From positions 144,925 through 208,924 of the forward strand of contig JALHOL010000009.1 of assembly GCA_022843025.1 (NCBI GenBank): 64,000 nt of DNA. Direction: 5' to 3'. Under the pieces are notes generated by a model. It made no database searches and was not told where the DNA came from. It was given only the letters and a program-made list of their open reading frames with translations. The position numbers and the translations under genes were made by a program. This DNA comes from Paracoccaceae bacterium. Its GTDB lineage: Bacteria > Pseudomonadota > Alphaproteobacteria > Rhodobacterales > Rhodobacteraceae. Positions 25,449-34,077 of this stretch are shown piece by piece (the first letter of the stretch is position 1; every line of letters begins with the position of its first letter).

Positions 25449-27884
25449 TCAGGCCTTGATGCGCGCGCCTTCGGGATCGACCAGTGGACCGAGCGCGAGG
25501 GTGGCGGGAAGGGCATCCCCGGCGACCACAAGCTGATAGCTGCCAGAGGTGAGCCAATCATCGGCCACGCCATCGGCGTTGCGGATATAGCCGTAGCCGA
25601 TGCTTTGCCCCAGCGTGTAGCCGTAACCGCCAGAGGTGAGATACCCCACCGGCTGGCCATCGCGCAGGATGGTTTCGCGGCCCACCAGCACGGCATCAGG
25701 ATCGGCCAGCGTGAAGCCTGCAAAGCGTTTGGTCAGCGGCTTGCCCTGCACGCCCTCTAACGCGGCGCGGCCCATGAAGGGGGTGTTGGCCTTGAGCTTG
25801 ACCGCCCAGCCAAGGCCCGCTTCGAACGGCGTATCGTTGGGGGTGATGTCGGAGGACCAGGCGCGGTAGCCCTTTTCCAGCCGCAGGGATTCCAGCGCGC
25901 GATAGCCCACGGGGCGGATATCCGCGCCGCCTGCCGCCATCAGCGCATCAAAGACCGCGCCGGTTTGGGCGAGGGGGGTGTGAAGCTCCCATCCCAGTTC
26001 ACCAACGTAGGTGACGCGCAGAGCGCGGACCTTTGCCCCGGCGATAGCGATGTCGCGGACATGGCCGAAGGGGAAGGCGCTGTTGGAGACATCGGCATCG
26101 GTGACCTTGGCAAGAACGTTGCGCGCCAGCGGCCCCATGAGCGAGAGGGTGCCCCAATCTTCGGTCACGTCTGTCAGGGTGCAGCCGGTGGCGGGCAGGT
26201 GGTCGGCGATCCAGGCAAGGTCATGGGTGCGGAATCCGGTGCCGGTGACGATGTAGAAATGATCGTCGGAGAGGCGGGCGACAGTCAGATCGGCCTCGAT
26301 CCCGCCACGGGTGTTGAGAAGCTGGGTATAGGTCAGGCGGCCCACATCGCGGGCGACGCGGTTGGCGCAGATCCATTCCAGCGCCTCGGCGGCCTTTGGC
26401 CCTTTGAGTTCGTATTTGGCAAAGGAGGATTGGTCGAAGATGCCAACCTTTTCGCGCACATGGGCATGTTCCTGCCCCACGGGCGCGAACCAGTTCTGGC
26501 GGCCCATACTATAGACGTCGTGGGGTTCCATTCCCTGTTGGGCGAACCAGTTCGGGCGTTCCCAGCCGAGTTTGGACCCGAAAACGGCGCGGTGCTCTTT
26601 CAGCCTGTCATAGAGGGGTGACGTGATGCGGGGGCGGCCGCTGGTATATTCCTCATGCGGGAAGCCGATGGTGTAGTGTTTTCCGTACGCCTCCATCGTG
26701 CGGTCAAAGACCCAGTCGCGGTCGCGGTGCAGACCGGAGAAACGGCGGATGTCGACGACCCAGAGGTCGAGCGGAGCCTCATCCCGCATGACCCATTCGG
26801 CCAGCACCCAGCCCGCGCCGCCGCCCGAGGCGATACCAAAGGCATTGAAGCCTGCGCCGACATACATATTCGCGCATTCCGGGGCGGGACCGAGGATGAA
26901 GTTGCCGTCAGGGGTGAAGCTTTCGGCGCCGTTGATCATCTGCTTCACGCCCGTGTTTTCCAGCGCAGGGACTCGGGCGATGGCCTGTTCGAGGTGTTGG
27001 CTGAAATGGTCGTAATCATCATCAAACAGGCGGAATTCCCAGTTCTTGGGGATATCGCCCCTGACCCATCCTTGCGGGTTGGGTTCATAGCCGCCCATGA
27101 CCAGACCGCCGACTTCTTCCTTGAAATAGGTGCGGCGGTCAGGGTCGCGCAGGGTGGGCGCGTCGGGAGAGAGGCCGTCGATTTTCTCGGTGATGATGTA
27201 TTGGTGTTTGACGGGTTGCAGGGGGACATTGATCCCGGCCATGGCCCCAATCTCCCGCGCCCACATGCCGCCGCAGTTAACGACTTTTTCGCAGGTGATC
27301 GTGCCTTGATTGGTGTGGACAGCGGTGATGCGGCGGCCGTCCATGGCAAAGCCCGTGACAGTGACGCCTTCATGCAGTTTCGCCCCGTGCATCCGCGCGC
27401 CCTTGGCGAGGGATTGGGTGATGTCTGACGGGCTCGCCTGCCCGTCGGTGGGCAGCCAGCTTGCGCCGACCAGATCGGATGTGTCCATCAGGGGCCACAT
27501 GCGTTTCACCTCATCGGGGGAGACGAGGTGCATCTCCATCCCGAAAGAGCGGGCGGTGGTGGCGAGGCGGCGGTATTCGGTCCAGCGGTCGGGGTTGGTG
27601 GCAAGGCGCAGGCAGCCCGTCATCTTCCACCCGGTATCAAGGCCCGTCTCTGCGGCGAGGCCCTTGTAGAGGTCGACCGAGTATTTCAGCACCTTGGTGA
27701 TCGAGGCGGAGGCGCGAAGCTGACCCACGAGCCCCGCCGCGTGCCAGGTGGAGCCGGAGGTGATCTGACCCTGTTCCAGCAGGATCACATCGGCCTTGTG
27801 GTCGCGCGCCAGATGATAGGCGGTGGAACAGCCGATGATGCCGCCGCCGATGACGACGATCTGGGCATGGGTGGGGATGGTCAT
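25449..27884 (-). CDS. FAD-dependent dimethylglycine/sarcosine dehydrogenase with GcvT domain
   Basis: An 811-residue, two-part enzyme. The N-terminal DAO domain (about 5-370) has VVIGGGIIGCSTAYHLA, and His48 in GSTWHAAGL, the residue that binds FAD covalently in dimethylglycine dehydrogenase. The C-terminal GcvT-like aminomethyltransferase part (about 420-811) has DQSSFAKYELKGP, SLMGPLARNVL and RVTYVGELGWELH. The predicted reaction is oxidative N-demethylation of dimethylglycine or sarcosine, with transfer of the C1 unit to tetrahydrofolate. ATG 27884 overlaps the kinase stop (ATGA), making it the last gene of the betaine-transporter operon. Confidence 0.88.
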   Translation of the reverse strand: MTIPTHAQIVVIGGGIIGCSTAYHLARDHKADVILLEQGQITSGSTWHAAGLVGQLRASASITKVLKYSVDLYKGLAAETGLDTGWKMTGCLRLATNPDRWTEYRRLATTARSFGMEMHLVSPDEVKRMWPLMDTSDLVGASWLPTDGQASPSDITQSLAKGARMHGAKLHEGVTVTGFAMDGRRITAVHTNQGTITCEKVVNCGGMWAREIGAMAGINVPLQPVKHQYIITEKIDGLSPDAPTLRDPDRRTYFKEEVGGLVMGGYEPNPQGWVRGDIPKNWEFRLFDDDYDHFSQHLEQAIARVPALENTGVKQMINGAESFTPDGNFILGPAPECANMYVGAGFNAFGIASGGGAGWVLAEWVMRDEAPLDLWVVDIRRFSGLHRDRDWVFDRTMEAYGKHYTIGFPHEEYTSGRPRITSPLYDRLKEHRAVFGSKLGWERPNWFAQQGMEPHDVYSMGRQNWFAPVGQEHAHVREKVGIFDQSSFAKYELKGPKAAEALEWICANRVARDVGRLTYTQLLNTRGGIEADLTVARLSDDHFYIVTGTGFRTHDLAWIADHLPATGCTLTDVTEDWGTLSLMGPLARNVLAKVTDADVSNSAFPFGHVRDIAIAGAKVRALRVTYVGELGWELHTPLAQTGAVFDALMAAGGADIRPVGYRALESLRLEKGYRAWSSDITPNDTPFEAGLGWAVKLKANTPFMGRAALEGVQGKPLTKRFAGFTLADPDAVLVGRETILRDGQPVGYLTSGGYGYTLGQSIGYGYIRNADGVADDWLTSGSYQLVVAGDALPATLALGPLVDPEGARIKA

Positions 27885-28759
27885 TTTTTGCGTCCGTGCA
27901 GGGAATTGTATTGGGTCAGCGCCGCGTCGAGCTTGGCCAGGTTTTCGCGGGCGTAGGATTTGTAATCCGCGCCGGGGGCGGCGAGGTGGAGGTCCGAGAT
28001 CATGGCCCACATCGCCTCACGCAGGAGGCTGGTGCATTGCATGGCATCAAAGGCGCGGCGCAGGGGGGCATCGGGGAGACTGCCGAAATAGGCGGTGAGC
28101 AGGCGGTCGGTTTCATCTGGCGTCATCCCGGCGTTCGAGGCAGCCCCGGCAAGATCGAACAGCGCGGTGCCGAAGCCTGCATATTCATAGTCGATCAGCC
28201 AGAGGCGGGTGCCGTCATCGAGGAAATTGGCGGGCAGCAGATCATGGTGGCCAAAGATCAGGGGAAGGGGGATCTGGGCCTGTTCCAGTTCGGTGCAGAG
28301 GTCCAGCAGCGCGGGCAGATCGGGGGTGAAGGGGCTGTTGCCCGCGCGCAGGGTGCGGGCATAGTCACGGATCACGTGAAAGGGCCAGAAGAGGAAGGCC
28401 GCGCCTTGGATATGGGCGGCCATGTCGTGGTGAAAGCGGCGCAGCAGATCGCCCACCCGTTCCGGGTTTGCCCGCAGGTCATCGGGGCCCCAGGTGCGGG
28501 CGTTCAGGTATTCGACAACCGTCACGCCCGGGGCGGCATATTCCACGGCGGGGCCGAAGCCTGCGGCATGGGCGGCGCGGGCGGTCATCACCTCACGCGC
28601 GCGGTCGACATGGTGGAAGGGGAAGTCGCGCCCGAAGCGGACGACATGGACACCCGCCGCATCGGTCACTTTCCAGCTTTCGTTGGACAGGCCCCCCAGC
28701 AGGGGTTCGGCGGTGATGTCACCCTGCCATGGCAGGGCGCGCAGGGTGGCGGGGATCAT
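27881..28759 (-). CDS. Choline kinase-like phosphotransferase in the betaine operon
   Basis: A 292-residue APH/choline-kinase fold protein. The N-terminal PLLGGLSNESWKV is the nucleotide loop, the catalytic motif is His171-x-Asp173-x4-Asn178 (GHHDLLPANFLDDGT), and Asp190 is in WLIDYEYAGFGTALFDLA, a pattern typical of choline/ethanolamine kinases. It overlaps the permease gene upstream and the dehydrogenase gene downstream by four bases each, so it belongs to the pathway. A kinase next to a quaternary-amine transporter suggests that the imported compound carries a free hydroxyl, such as choline or a related amino-alcohol. That substrate is inferred. Confidence 0.82.
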   Translation of the reverse strand: MIPATLRALPWQGDITAEPLLGGLSNESWKVTDAAGVHVVRFGRDFPFHHVDRAREVMTARAAHAAGFGPAVEYAAPGVTVVEYLNARTWGPDDLRANPERVGDLLRRFHHDMAAHIQGAAFLFWPFHVIRDYARTLRAGNSPFTPDLPALLDLCTELEQAQIPLPLIFGHHDLLPANFLDDGTRLWLIDYEYAGFGTALFDLAGAASNAGMTPDETDRLLTAYFGSLPDAPLRRAFDAMQCTSLLREAMWAMISDLHLAAPGADYKSYARENLAKLDAALTQYNSLHGRKK

Positions 28760-30753
28760 ATATGCCCTCCAAGCCCCAGCTTGGCGCGCTGCGCCTCGGC
28801 CGCGGCGTGGATCAGGCGGTCGGCGATGATGGCGATGAAGGCGATGGCAAGGCCTGCGACAAGGCCGTTGCCGGGATTGGCCTTGGTCAGCGCCATATAG
28901 ACATCCTGCCCAAGGTCGCGGGTGCCGACGAGGGCGGTAATCACCAGCATGGCGAGGGCGAACATGATCGTCTGGTTCAGGCCCAGCAGAATTTCCGGCA
29001 GGGCAAGGCGCAGGCGGATGCGGGTGAGGATCTGCCAATCGGTGCAGCCCATGGCGCGGCCTGCCTCGATCAGCCTTGGGTCGACGGATTGCAGGCCAAG
29101 GACGGTGTAGCGGATGGAGGCGACAACGGCGTAGGCCACCACGGCGATCAGGGCGGTGAAGTCGCCCACGCGGAACAGCATGACCACGGGCATGAGATAG
29201 ACAAAGGAGGGCAGGGTTTGCAGCGTGTCGATGATGGCGCGGGTGATGGTCCAGGCCCGGTCACGGTCGGCCACGGCGATGGCGATGGGCAGGCCGATGG
29301 CCATGGCGATCAGGCTGGCGATGCCGCAGAGATAGACGGTGATCATCGCCTTTTCCCATTGCCCGGTGGCGGCGATCAGGAAGGACAGGCTGGCGGTCAG
29401 CAGGCCCAGCCGCCAGCCGCCCAGACGCCAGCCCGCAAGGCCAAGCATTGCAACAACCGCCACCCATGGTAGCGACAGCATGAAGCGTTTGACGGGGATC
29501 AAGAGGCCCAGAAGGACAGCGTTCTTGATCGCCTCTAGCGTGTCAAAGAAGGTGATGTTGATCCATTCCACGGCTGCCGCCCAGAACGGGCTGGTCGTCA
29601 GGCGGGCGCTTTCGGGATAGGTCTGGATGGCGGGGATCAGCATGCCCAGCAGGGTGGTGGCGAGGATGAGGGCAAGGGCTGCGGCAAGATAGGGGTGGCG
29701 CTGGATCAGGCTGCCCTGAGGGATGGCGGCGCGGTTGCGCCGGGCCAGTGCCTGCGACAGCCGGTCAAGCGTTATGGCCAGCGCGACGATGGCAAGCCCC
29801 GCCTCTAGCCCCGCGCCGAAATCGAGGCGGCGCAGCGCGTTGAGCACATCAAAGCCAAGCCCGCCCGCGCCGATCATCGAGGCGATGATGACCATGTTGA
29901 GCGATTGCATGATCACCTGATTGACCCCAACCAACAGCGGTTCGCGCGCCGATGGCACCAGCACGCGCCATGTCATCTGCCGGTCGGTGCAGCCCACCAT
30001 GCGGCCAAGATCGTGAATTTCGGACGGCACCCGTTGCAGGGCCAGTGTGGTGATGCGGATCATCGGCGGCATGGCATAGATCAGCGTGGCCACGATGGCC
30101 GCCGTGGGGCCGAAGCCGAACAGGATCAGGATGGGCACCAGATAGGCAAAGACCGGCATGGTCTGCATGAGATCGAGAAACGGTTTCATCGCGCGGTCAA
30201 GCCACGGCCTGCGGGCGGCGGCGATGCCGAGGAACAGCCCGCCCGCCACGCCCAAAGGTACGGCCACGATGATGGATGACAACGTGACCATCGCGCTTTG
30301 CCATTGGCCGAAGACGGCGATGAAGGTCATGCAGGCGGCAACGGTCAGCGCCAACGGGATGCCCCCGGCATAAAGCCCGATCAGCGCCAGAAGCCCGACC
30401 ACCGCCACCCAAGGGAGCGGCGGCCACAGTTGGATAGCGCTGGACCCTTCGCCGGACAAAAGGCCGGTGGCCAGCAGGGCCAGCGTGGCGCGATAGGGCA
30501 GGTCGATCACGTCTGCGATCAGGCGGGTGATGTCGGCAAAGGCGATGGGGCCGATGGCGGCCTCTTTCACCAGCCAGTTTATCGCGCCGCCAATCCATCG
30601 CGCGGCGGGGATTTGCAGCGCCTTGGGGTATTCAAAGGCGAAGGGGGCCACGGTCTGCCCCCAGAGCCAGAGGATCGCGGCCAGCGACAACGCGATACCC
30701 CAGATCAGGCGGGGTGAGGCGGTGGCATAAATGGGGGCGGGAAGGGCGGTCAT
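28756..30753 (-). CDS. ABC transporter permease, two ProW-like permease domains in one chain
   Basis: A 665-residue inner-membrane protein made of two tandem binding-protein-dependent permease units. Each unit carries a coupling-loop motif: EIHDLGRMVGCTDRQMTWRV in the first half and LIEAGRAMGCTDWQILTRIR in the second. In OpuA/ProW-type importers two copies of a single-unit permease dimerise; here both are fused, so one chain can form the channel. It overlaps the ATPase and kinase genes by four bases each. Glycine betaine, proline betaine, choline or dimethylglycine are likely substrates, from the binding protein and dehydrogenase in the operon. Confidence 0.88.
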   Translation of the reverse strand: MTALPAPIYATASPRLIWGIALSLAAILWLWGQTVAPFAFEYPKALQIPAARWIGGAINWLVKEAAIGPIAFADITRLIADVIDLPYRATLALLATGLLSGEGSSAIQLWPPLPWVAVVGLLALIGLYAGGIPLALTVAACMTFIAVFGQWQSAMVTLSSIIVAVPLGVAGGLFLGIAAARRPWLDRAMKPFLDLMQTMPVFAYLVPILILFGFGPTAAIVATLIYAMPPMIRITTLALQRVPSEIHDLGRMVGCTDRQMTWRVLVPSAREPLLVGVNQVIMQSLNMVIIASMIGAGGLGFDVLNALRRLDFGAGLEAGLAIVALAITLDRLSQALARRNRAAIPQGSLIQRHPYLAAALALILATTLLGMLIPAIQTYPESARLTTSPFWAAAVEWINITFFDTLEAIKNAVLLGLLIPVKRFMLSLPWVAVVAMLGLAGWRLGGWRLGLLTASLSFLIAATGQWEKAMITVYLCGIASLIAMAIGLPIAIAVADRDRAWTITRAIIDTLQTLPSFVYLMPVVMLFRVGDFTALIAVVAYAVVASIRYTVLGLQSVDPRLIEAGRAMGCTDWQILTRIRLRLALPEILLGLNQTIMFALAMLVITALVGTRDLGQDVYMALTKANPGNGLVAGLAIAFIAIIADRLIHAAAEAQRAKLGLGGHI

Positions 30754-31775
30754 CCCGCGCCGCCCAGAATCAGGCGGACCACATCTTCGCGCCGCAGGGA
30801 CCCGGTGACGCGGCCATCGGCATCTGTCACGGCCAGCACATCGGCCCCGTTCAGAAAGGCGGTGCCTGCCTCGGCCACGGTGGCGCGGGCAGGGATGCGG
30901 GGAGCGTCAGAGGCGGGCGCGTCAGGATGGGCCAGCGAGGCCACACGCACGGCTTTGGCCTTTGGGACGGCGCGGGTGAATTCGCGCACGTAATCCGTGG
31001 CCGGGTGAAGGACGAGGTCTTCGGGCGTGCCGATCTGTTCGATCAACCCGTCCTTCATGATGGCGATGCGGTCGGCCAGACGGATCGCTTCGTCGAAATC
31101 ATGGGTGATGAAGACGATGGTTTTCCGCAGCGCCGATTGCAGGCGCAGGAATTCATCCTGCAATTCGCGCCGGATCAGCGGATCAAGCGCAGAAAAGGGT
31201 TCGTCCAGAAACCACAATTCCGGCTCCACCGCCAAGGATCGGGCGATGCCCACCCTTTGCTGCTGGCCACCGGACAACTGACGCGGGTAGCTGGTTTCGC
31301 GGCCGGACAGGCCAACAAGGGTGATGATTTCGCGCGCCCGTGCCTCGCGCTTGGCGCGGTCGATGCCCTGCACCTCCAGCGGGAAGGCCACGTTTTCCAG
31401 CACGGTCAGATGCGGCAGCAGGGCAAAGTGCTGAAACACCATGCCCATCTTGTGCCGCCGAAGTTCGATCATTTCGGCATCTGACGCGGCCAGAAGGTTC
31501 TGGCCGTTGAAAAGAATTTCGCCCGCCGTGGGTTCGATCAGACGGGACAAGCAGCGCACCAGCGTGGATTTGCCCGATCCGGACAGGCCCATGATGACGA
31601 AAATCTCACCATTCCGGACAGACAGGTCTACGGCGCGCACAGCAGGTACCAGCCCGGCCGACAAGAGCCGTTCCAGCGACGGGTCACGCCCGAGCCCGGC
31701 AAAGGCCTCATGCGCGCGGGCCCCGAACACTTTCCAGACGTTGCGGCAGACGAGTTTTTCGGTGGCGTCGGTCAT
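30750..31775 (-). CDS. Glycine betaine/proline-type ABC transporter ATP-binding protein
   Basis: A 341-residue ATPase of the ProV/OpuAA type. Walker A is GLSGSGKST at 63-71, the signature is LSGGQQQR, and Walker B is LWFLDEPFSALDP. The N-terminal NVWKVFG block is specific to this subfamily. A single CBS-like region occupies the C-terminal 60 residues (ADVLAVTDADGRVTGSLRRED); ProV proteins usually have two CBS units. ATG 31775 fits the family start, but its ribosome site is poor, so the GTG at 31826 remains possible. It follows the binding-protein gene after a strong hairpin. Confidence 0.9.
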   Translation of the reverse strand: MTDATEKLVCRNVWKVFGARAHEAFAGLGRDPSLERLLSAGLVPAVRAVDLSVRNGEIFVIMGLSGSGKSTLVRCLSRLIEPTAGEILFNGQNLLAASDAEMIELRRHKMGMVFQHFALLPHLTVLENVAFPLEVQGIDRAKREARAREIITLVGLSGRETSYPRQLSGGQQQRVGIARSLAVEPELWFLDEPFSALDPLIRRELQDEFLRLQSALRKTIVFITHDFDEAIRLADRIAIMKDGLIEQIGTPEDLVLHPATDYVREFTRAVPKAKAVRVASLAHPDAPASDAPRIPARATVAEAGTAFLNGADVLAVTDADGRVTGSLRREDVVRLILGGAG

Positions 31776-31815
31776 TGGCAAGGAGGCCGGTCCTTCGGAG
31801 CAAGGCAGGACATCA

Positions 31816-31839
31816 GGGGCGGCCACAGCGGGCCGCCCC
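31816..31839 (-). terminator. Intercistronic hairpin between binding protein and ATPase genes
   Basis: GGGGCGGCC (31816-31824) and GGCCGCCCC (31831-31839) make a 9-bp G+C-only stem with a six-base loop, 17 bases past the binding-protein stop. There is no T tract on the minus strand. In many ABC operons such a stem protects or partly terminates the message so that the binding protein is made in excess; that role is inferred. Confidence 0.55.
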
Positions 31840-31855
31840 TTCGATGGGTCGCGGT

Positions 31856-32827
31856 TTACTTGGCGATCCAGGTGCTCCAGCGGGCCTCATTCGCGGCCAT
31901 CCAATCGGCGACGACGGCCTCAATAGCTTTGCCGTTCAGGTCCACCTCGGTGATCATCAGACCCATTTCCTTGTTGTCGAGCGTGAAGGCCTGAATGGCC
32001 TTGTGCGCGCCGGGCCATTTGTCCTTGAGCCCGACCCAGCCCGCCTTCCAGATTTCGCCGAAGGGTTTGCCGCAGTCATAGGCGGCGTCGGGGTTCAGGC
32101 CGACCGCCGGATCGGTATAGCATTCGGGCGTGTAGGGCGGGAATTCGACGAACTCGCCTTCGAATTTGGCAGGGGCCCAATGCGGATCATAGATCCACAG
32201 GATGATGGGGGCCTTGCGCTGATAGGCGCTTTCCAGTTCGGCAAAGAGGGCGGCATCGGTGCCAGCATGGATCACTTCGAACGGCAGGTCGAGCGCGGCG
32301 ATGCGTTCCTCATCATAGCCGCCCCAGGTGACGGGGCCGCCCAGATAGCGCCCCTTTGGGGCGGTTTCGGCGGTGGCAAAAGCCTCGGCGCAGGCTGGTT
32401 CCTTCAGCGCTTCCCAATTGGGAAGGCCGGGGCAAAGCTCTTTCATATAGGTGGGATACCACCATTCTTCCTTGGCCTTCATGCCCGTCGGGCCGAAGTT
32501 TTCGGTGTTGCCGGTGGCGACAGAGGCATCCAGCGCCTCGCGCGCGGTGGTGTCCCACAGCTCCATGGCGACATGGAGATCGCCGGATTCGAGGCCGGGG
32601 AATTGCGCCAGATAATCGGCCTGCACGTATTCAACGCTGTAGCCGGCTTTCTTCAGCACCTCGCCCATCAATTGGGTGGTGATCAGCTGACCGGTCCAGT
32701 CATGCAGGGTGAGCTTGATCGGGTCGGGCGATTCCTGGGCGGCGGCGGTGAAGGCGGTGGTGGCCGCGATCAGGGTGGCAAGGCCAAAGGGGCGGAAACC
32801 GGACAGCAACGGTGTGGAACGGCGCAT
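31856..32827 (-). CDS. Glycine betaine/quaternary amine-binding periplasmic protein (ProX/OpuAC type)
   Basis: A 323-residue secreted protein. Its signal peptide covers about residues 1-30 (core PFGLATLIAATTAFTAAA). The mature part starts with the OpuAC pattern KLTLHDWTGQLITTQLMGEV. It is rich in Trp and Tyr (LWD, EEWWYPTYMKEL, APIILWIYDPHWAP), as needed for a cage around a quaternary nitrogen. ATG 32827 has AGGGAG six bases upstream. It is the first gene of the five-gene transport and demethylation operon and is divergent from a DeoR regulator. Ligand choice among betaines is open. Confidence 0.88.
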   Translation of the reverse strand: MRRSTPLLSGFRPFGLATLIAATTAFTAAAQESPDPIKLTLHDWTGQLITTQLMGEVLKKAGYSVEYVQADYLAQFPGLESGDLHVAMELWDTTAREALDASVATGNTENFGPTGMKAKEEWWYPTYMKELCPGLPNWEALKEPACAEAFATAETAPKGRYLGGPVTWGGYDEERIAALDLPFEVIHAGTDAALFAELESAYQRKAPIILWIYDPHWAPAKFEGEFVEFPPYTPECYTDPAVGLNPDAAYDCGKPFGEIWKAGWVGLKDKWPGAHKAIQAFTLDNKEMGLMITEVDLNGKAIEAVVADWMAANEARWSTWIAK

Positions 32828-32905
32828 CGTGAACTCCCTGCGATTGATTTTTTGGGGCAGTTGTCCGGGCGGCGCGGGCCGGGCCGGGATATCGCTTGAC
32901 CCAAG

Positions 32906-32934
32906 GTTACGCGAAGGGGTCGGCAAGCTGTCAA
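32906..32934 (-). promoter_or_regulatory. Candidate sigma-70 promoter of the betaine operon
   Basis: On the minus strand a perfect TTGACA (32934-32929) is followed, after 17 bases, by CGTAAC (32911-32906), a partial match to the -10 consensus. It would give a leader of about 70 bases before the binding-protein start. Its location in the divergent space with the DeoR gene suits regulation by that protein. Confidence 0.4.
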
Positions 32935-33054
32935 ATGGAATCTGACGGGGTTTGGAATTTTGGTGACCGGGTTCTTGGCGATAGCTGATGGATCGGGCAT
33001 GTTGTCCACAGAAAGCGGTCAGGATCGGCTGCGGGATGCGGTGATCGGGGTGTC

Positions 33055-33810
33055 ATGGTTTCACGGCGGCGGGCAGAATTGTTGAAGCTGCTGGATGGGC
33101 GCGGGATGCTGCCTATCGCGGAAGTGGCTGAAAGACTGGGCATTTCGGCCGAAACGGCGCGGCGCGATATCCGCGCGCTGGTCGATGCGGGATCGGCGGT
33201 GCGCAGCCATGGAGCGGTGGGGCTGGCCGGGCAGACGGGCGAGGCGCCCTTCGACAGGCGGATGCGCGAAAATGCGGCGGCAAAGCGGGCGATCGCGCGG
33301 GCCGTGGCGGCAGGGATCGGCGATGGCGCATCGGTGATGCTGGATACCGGCACGACCACAAGCTTCATCGCGCGGGAGTTACTGCGGCACCGGCGGCTGA
33401 CAGTGGTGACAAACTCATCCGACATCGCGCGCATTCTGGCCACGGTGAACGGCAATCGCGTCTACATGGCGGGGGGCGAGTTGCGCCGGGATTCCGGGGC
33501 CGCGCTTGGGGCTTCGGCTTTGGAGTTCATCGGACGGTTTTCGGTGGAACATGCGGTGATTTCGGCCGGCGCGGTGGATACGGGCGGGGTGATGGATTTC
33601 GATTTGCAGGAGGCGGAATTCGCCCGCGCCGTTCTGGCCTGTGGCGCAAGGCGGATCGTGGCCACGGATGCCACGAAATTCGGGCGGCGGGGGGTCATCC
33701 GGGTGACGGATTTCGTCCAAGTCGATGTGCTGGTGACCGACCGCGCCCCGCCCGATGATCTGGCTGCGGCGATAAAGGCTGCGGGCGGTCAGGTGATGAC
33801 TGTGGGCTGA
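33055..33810 (+). CDS. DeoR-family transcriptional regulator, divergent to betaine operon
   Basis: A 251-residue regulator with an N-terminal winged helix (IAEVAERLGISAETARRDIRA), the family hinge RSHGAVG, and the DeoRC effector domain (DTGTTTSFIARELL and VVTNSSDIARIL). It is related to GlpR at 1721-2482 but is not a recent copy of it. ATG 33055 follows a GGGG stretch. DeoR proteins usually sense phosphorylated small molecules, and the operon it faces contains a kinase, so a phosphorylated product of that kinase could be the effector. That link is inference. Confidence 0.87.
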   Translation: MVSRRRAELLKLLDGRGMLPIAEVAERLGISAETARRDIRALVDAGSAVRSHGAVGLAGQTGEAPFDRRMRENAAAKRAIARAVAAGIGDGASVMLDTGTTTSFIARELLRHRRLTVVTNSSDIARILATVNGNRVYMAGGELRRDSGAALGASALEFIGRFSVEHAVISAGAVDTGGVMDFDLQEAEFARAVLACGARRIVATDATKFGRRGVIRVTDFVQVDVLVTDRAPPDDLAAAIKAAGGQVMTVG

Positions 33811-34033
33811 ACGAAGGCACGGGAACGGGGGCCAGCTTTAGCTGCGGCGCCGATGTCGGATCGTTGGCATTTGGGTGCAGAGACGGGGACGCGGATGCTC
33901 GGGTTCTCAGATGAGGGCACTTAGAAAGGGGTGCGCGAAGTTGACCGGCCCACTGGAAGGCTGAGGCAGCTTTCGCGTGGCACTGGCCACGTGCGCGTTT
34001 CCCGCGGCGGGCAGGCGATCGGAGCGTGATAAG

Positions 34034-34062
34034 CGCGACGGGCGGCAGGGCAGCCCGTCGCG
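34034..34062 (-). terminator. Terminator-like hairpin downstream of the first transducer gene
   Basis: CGCGACGGGC (34034-34043) and GCCCGTCGCG (34053-34062) pair perfectly over 10 bp with a nine-base loop, 16 bases past the transducer stop on the minus strand. Only CTTATC follows, so it is a stem without a T tract. Nothing else is seen in the 267 bases between the DeoR gene and the transducer gene. Confidence 0.45.
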
Positions 34063-34077
34063 GCATCAGGTGGCGGG

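Noticed and set aside
26655..27428. Plus-strand open frame of 257 codons
   Set aside because: It is antisense to the dimethylglycine dehydrogenase-like gene, whose motifs are complete in this stretch.
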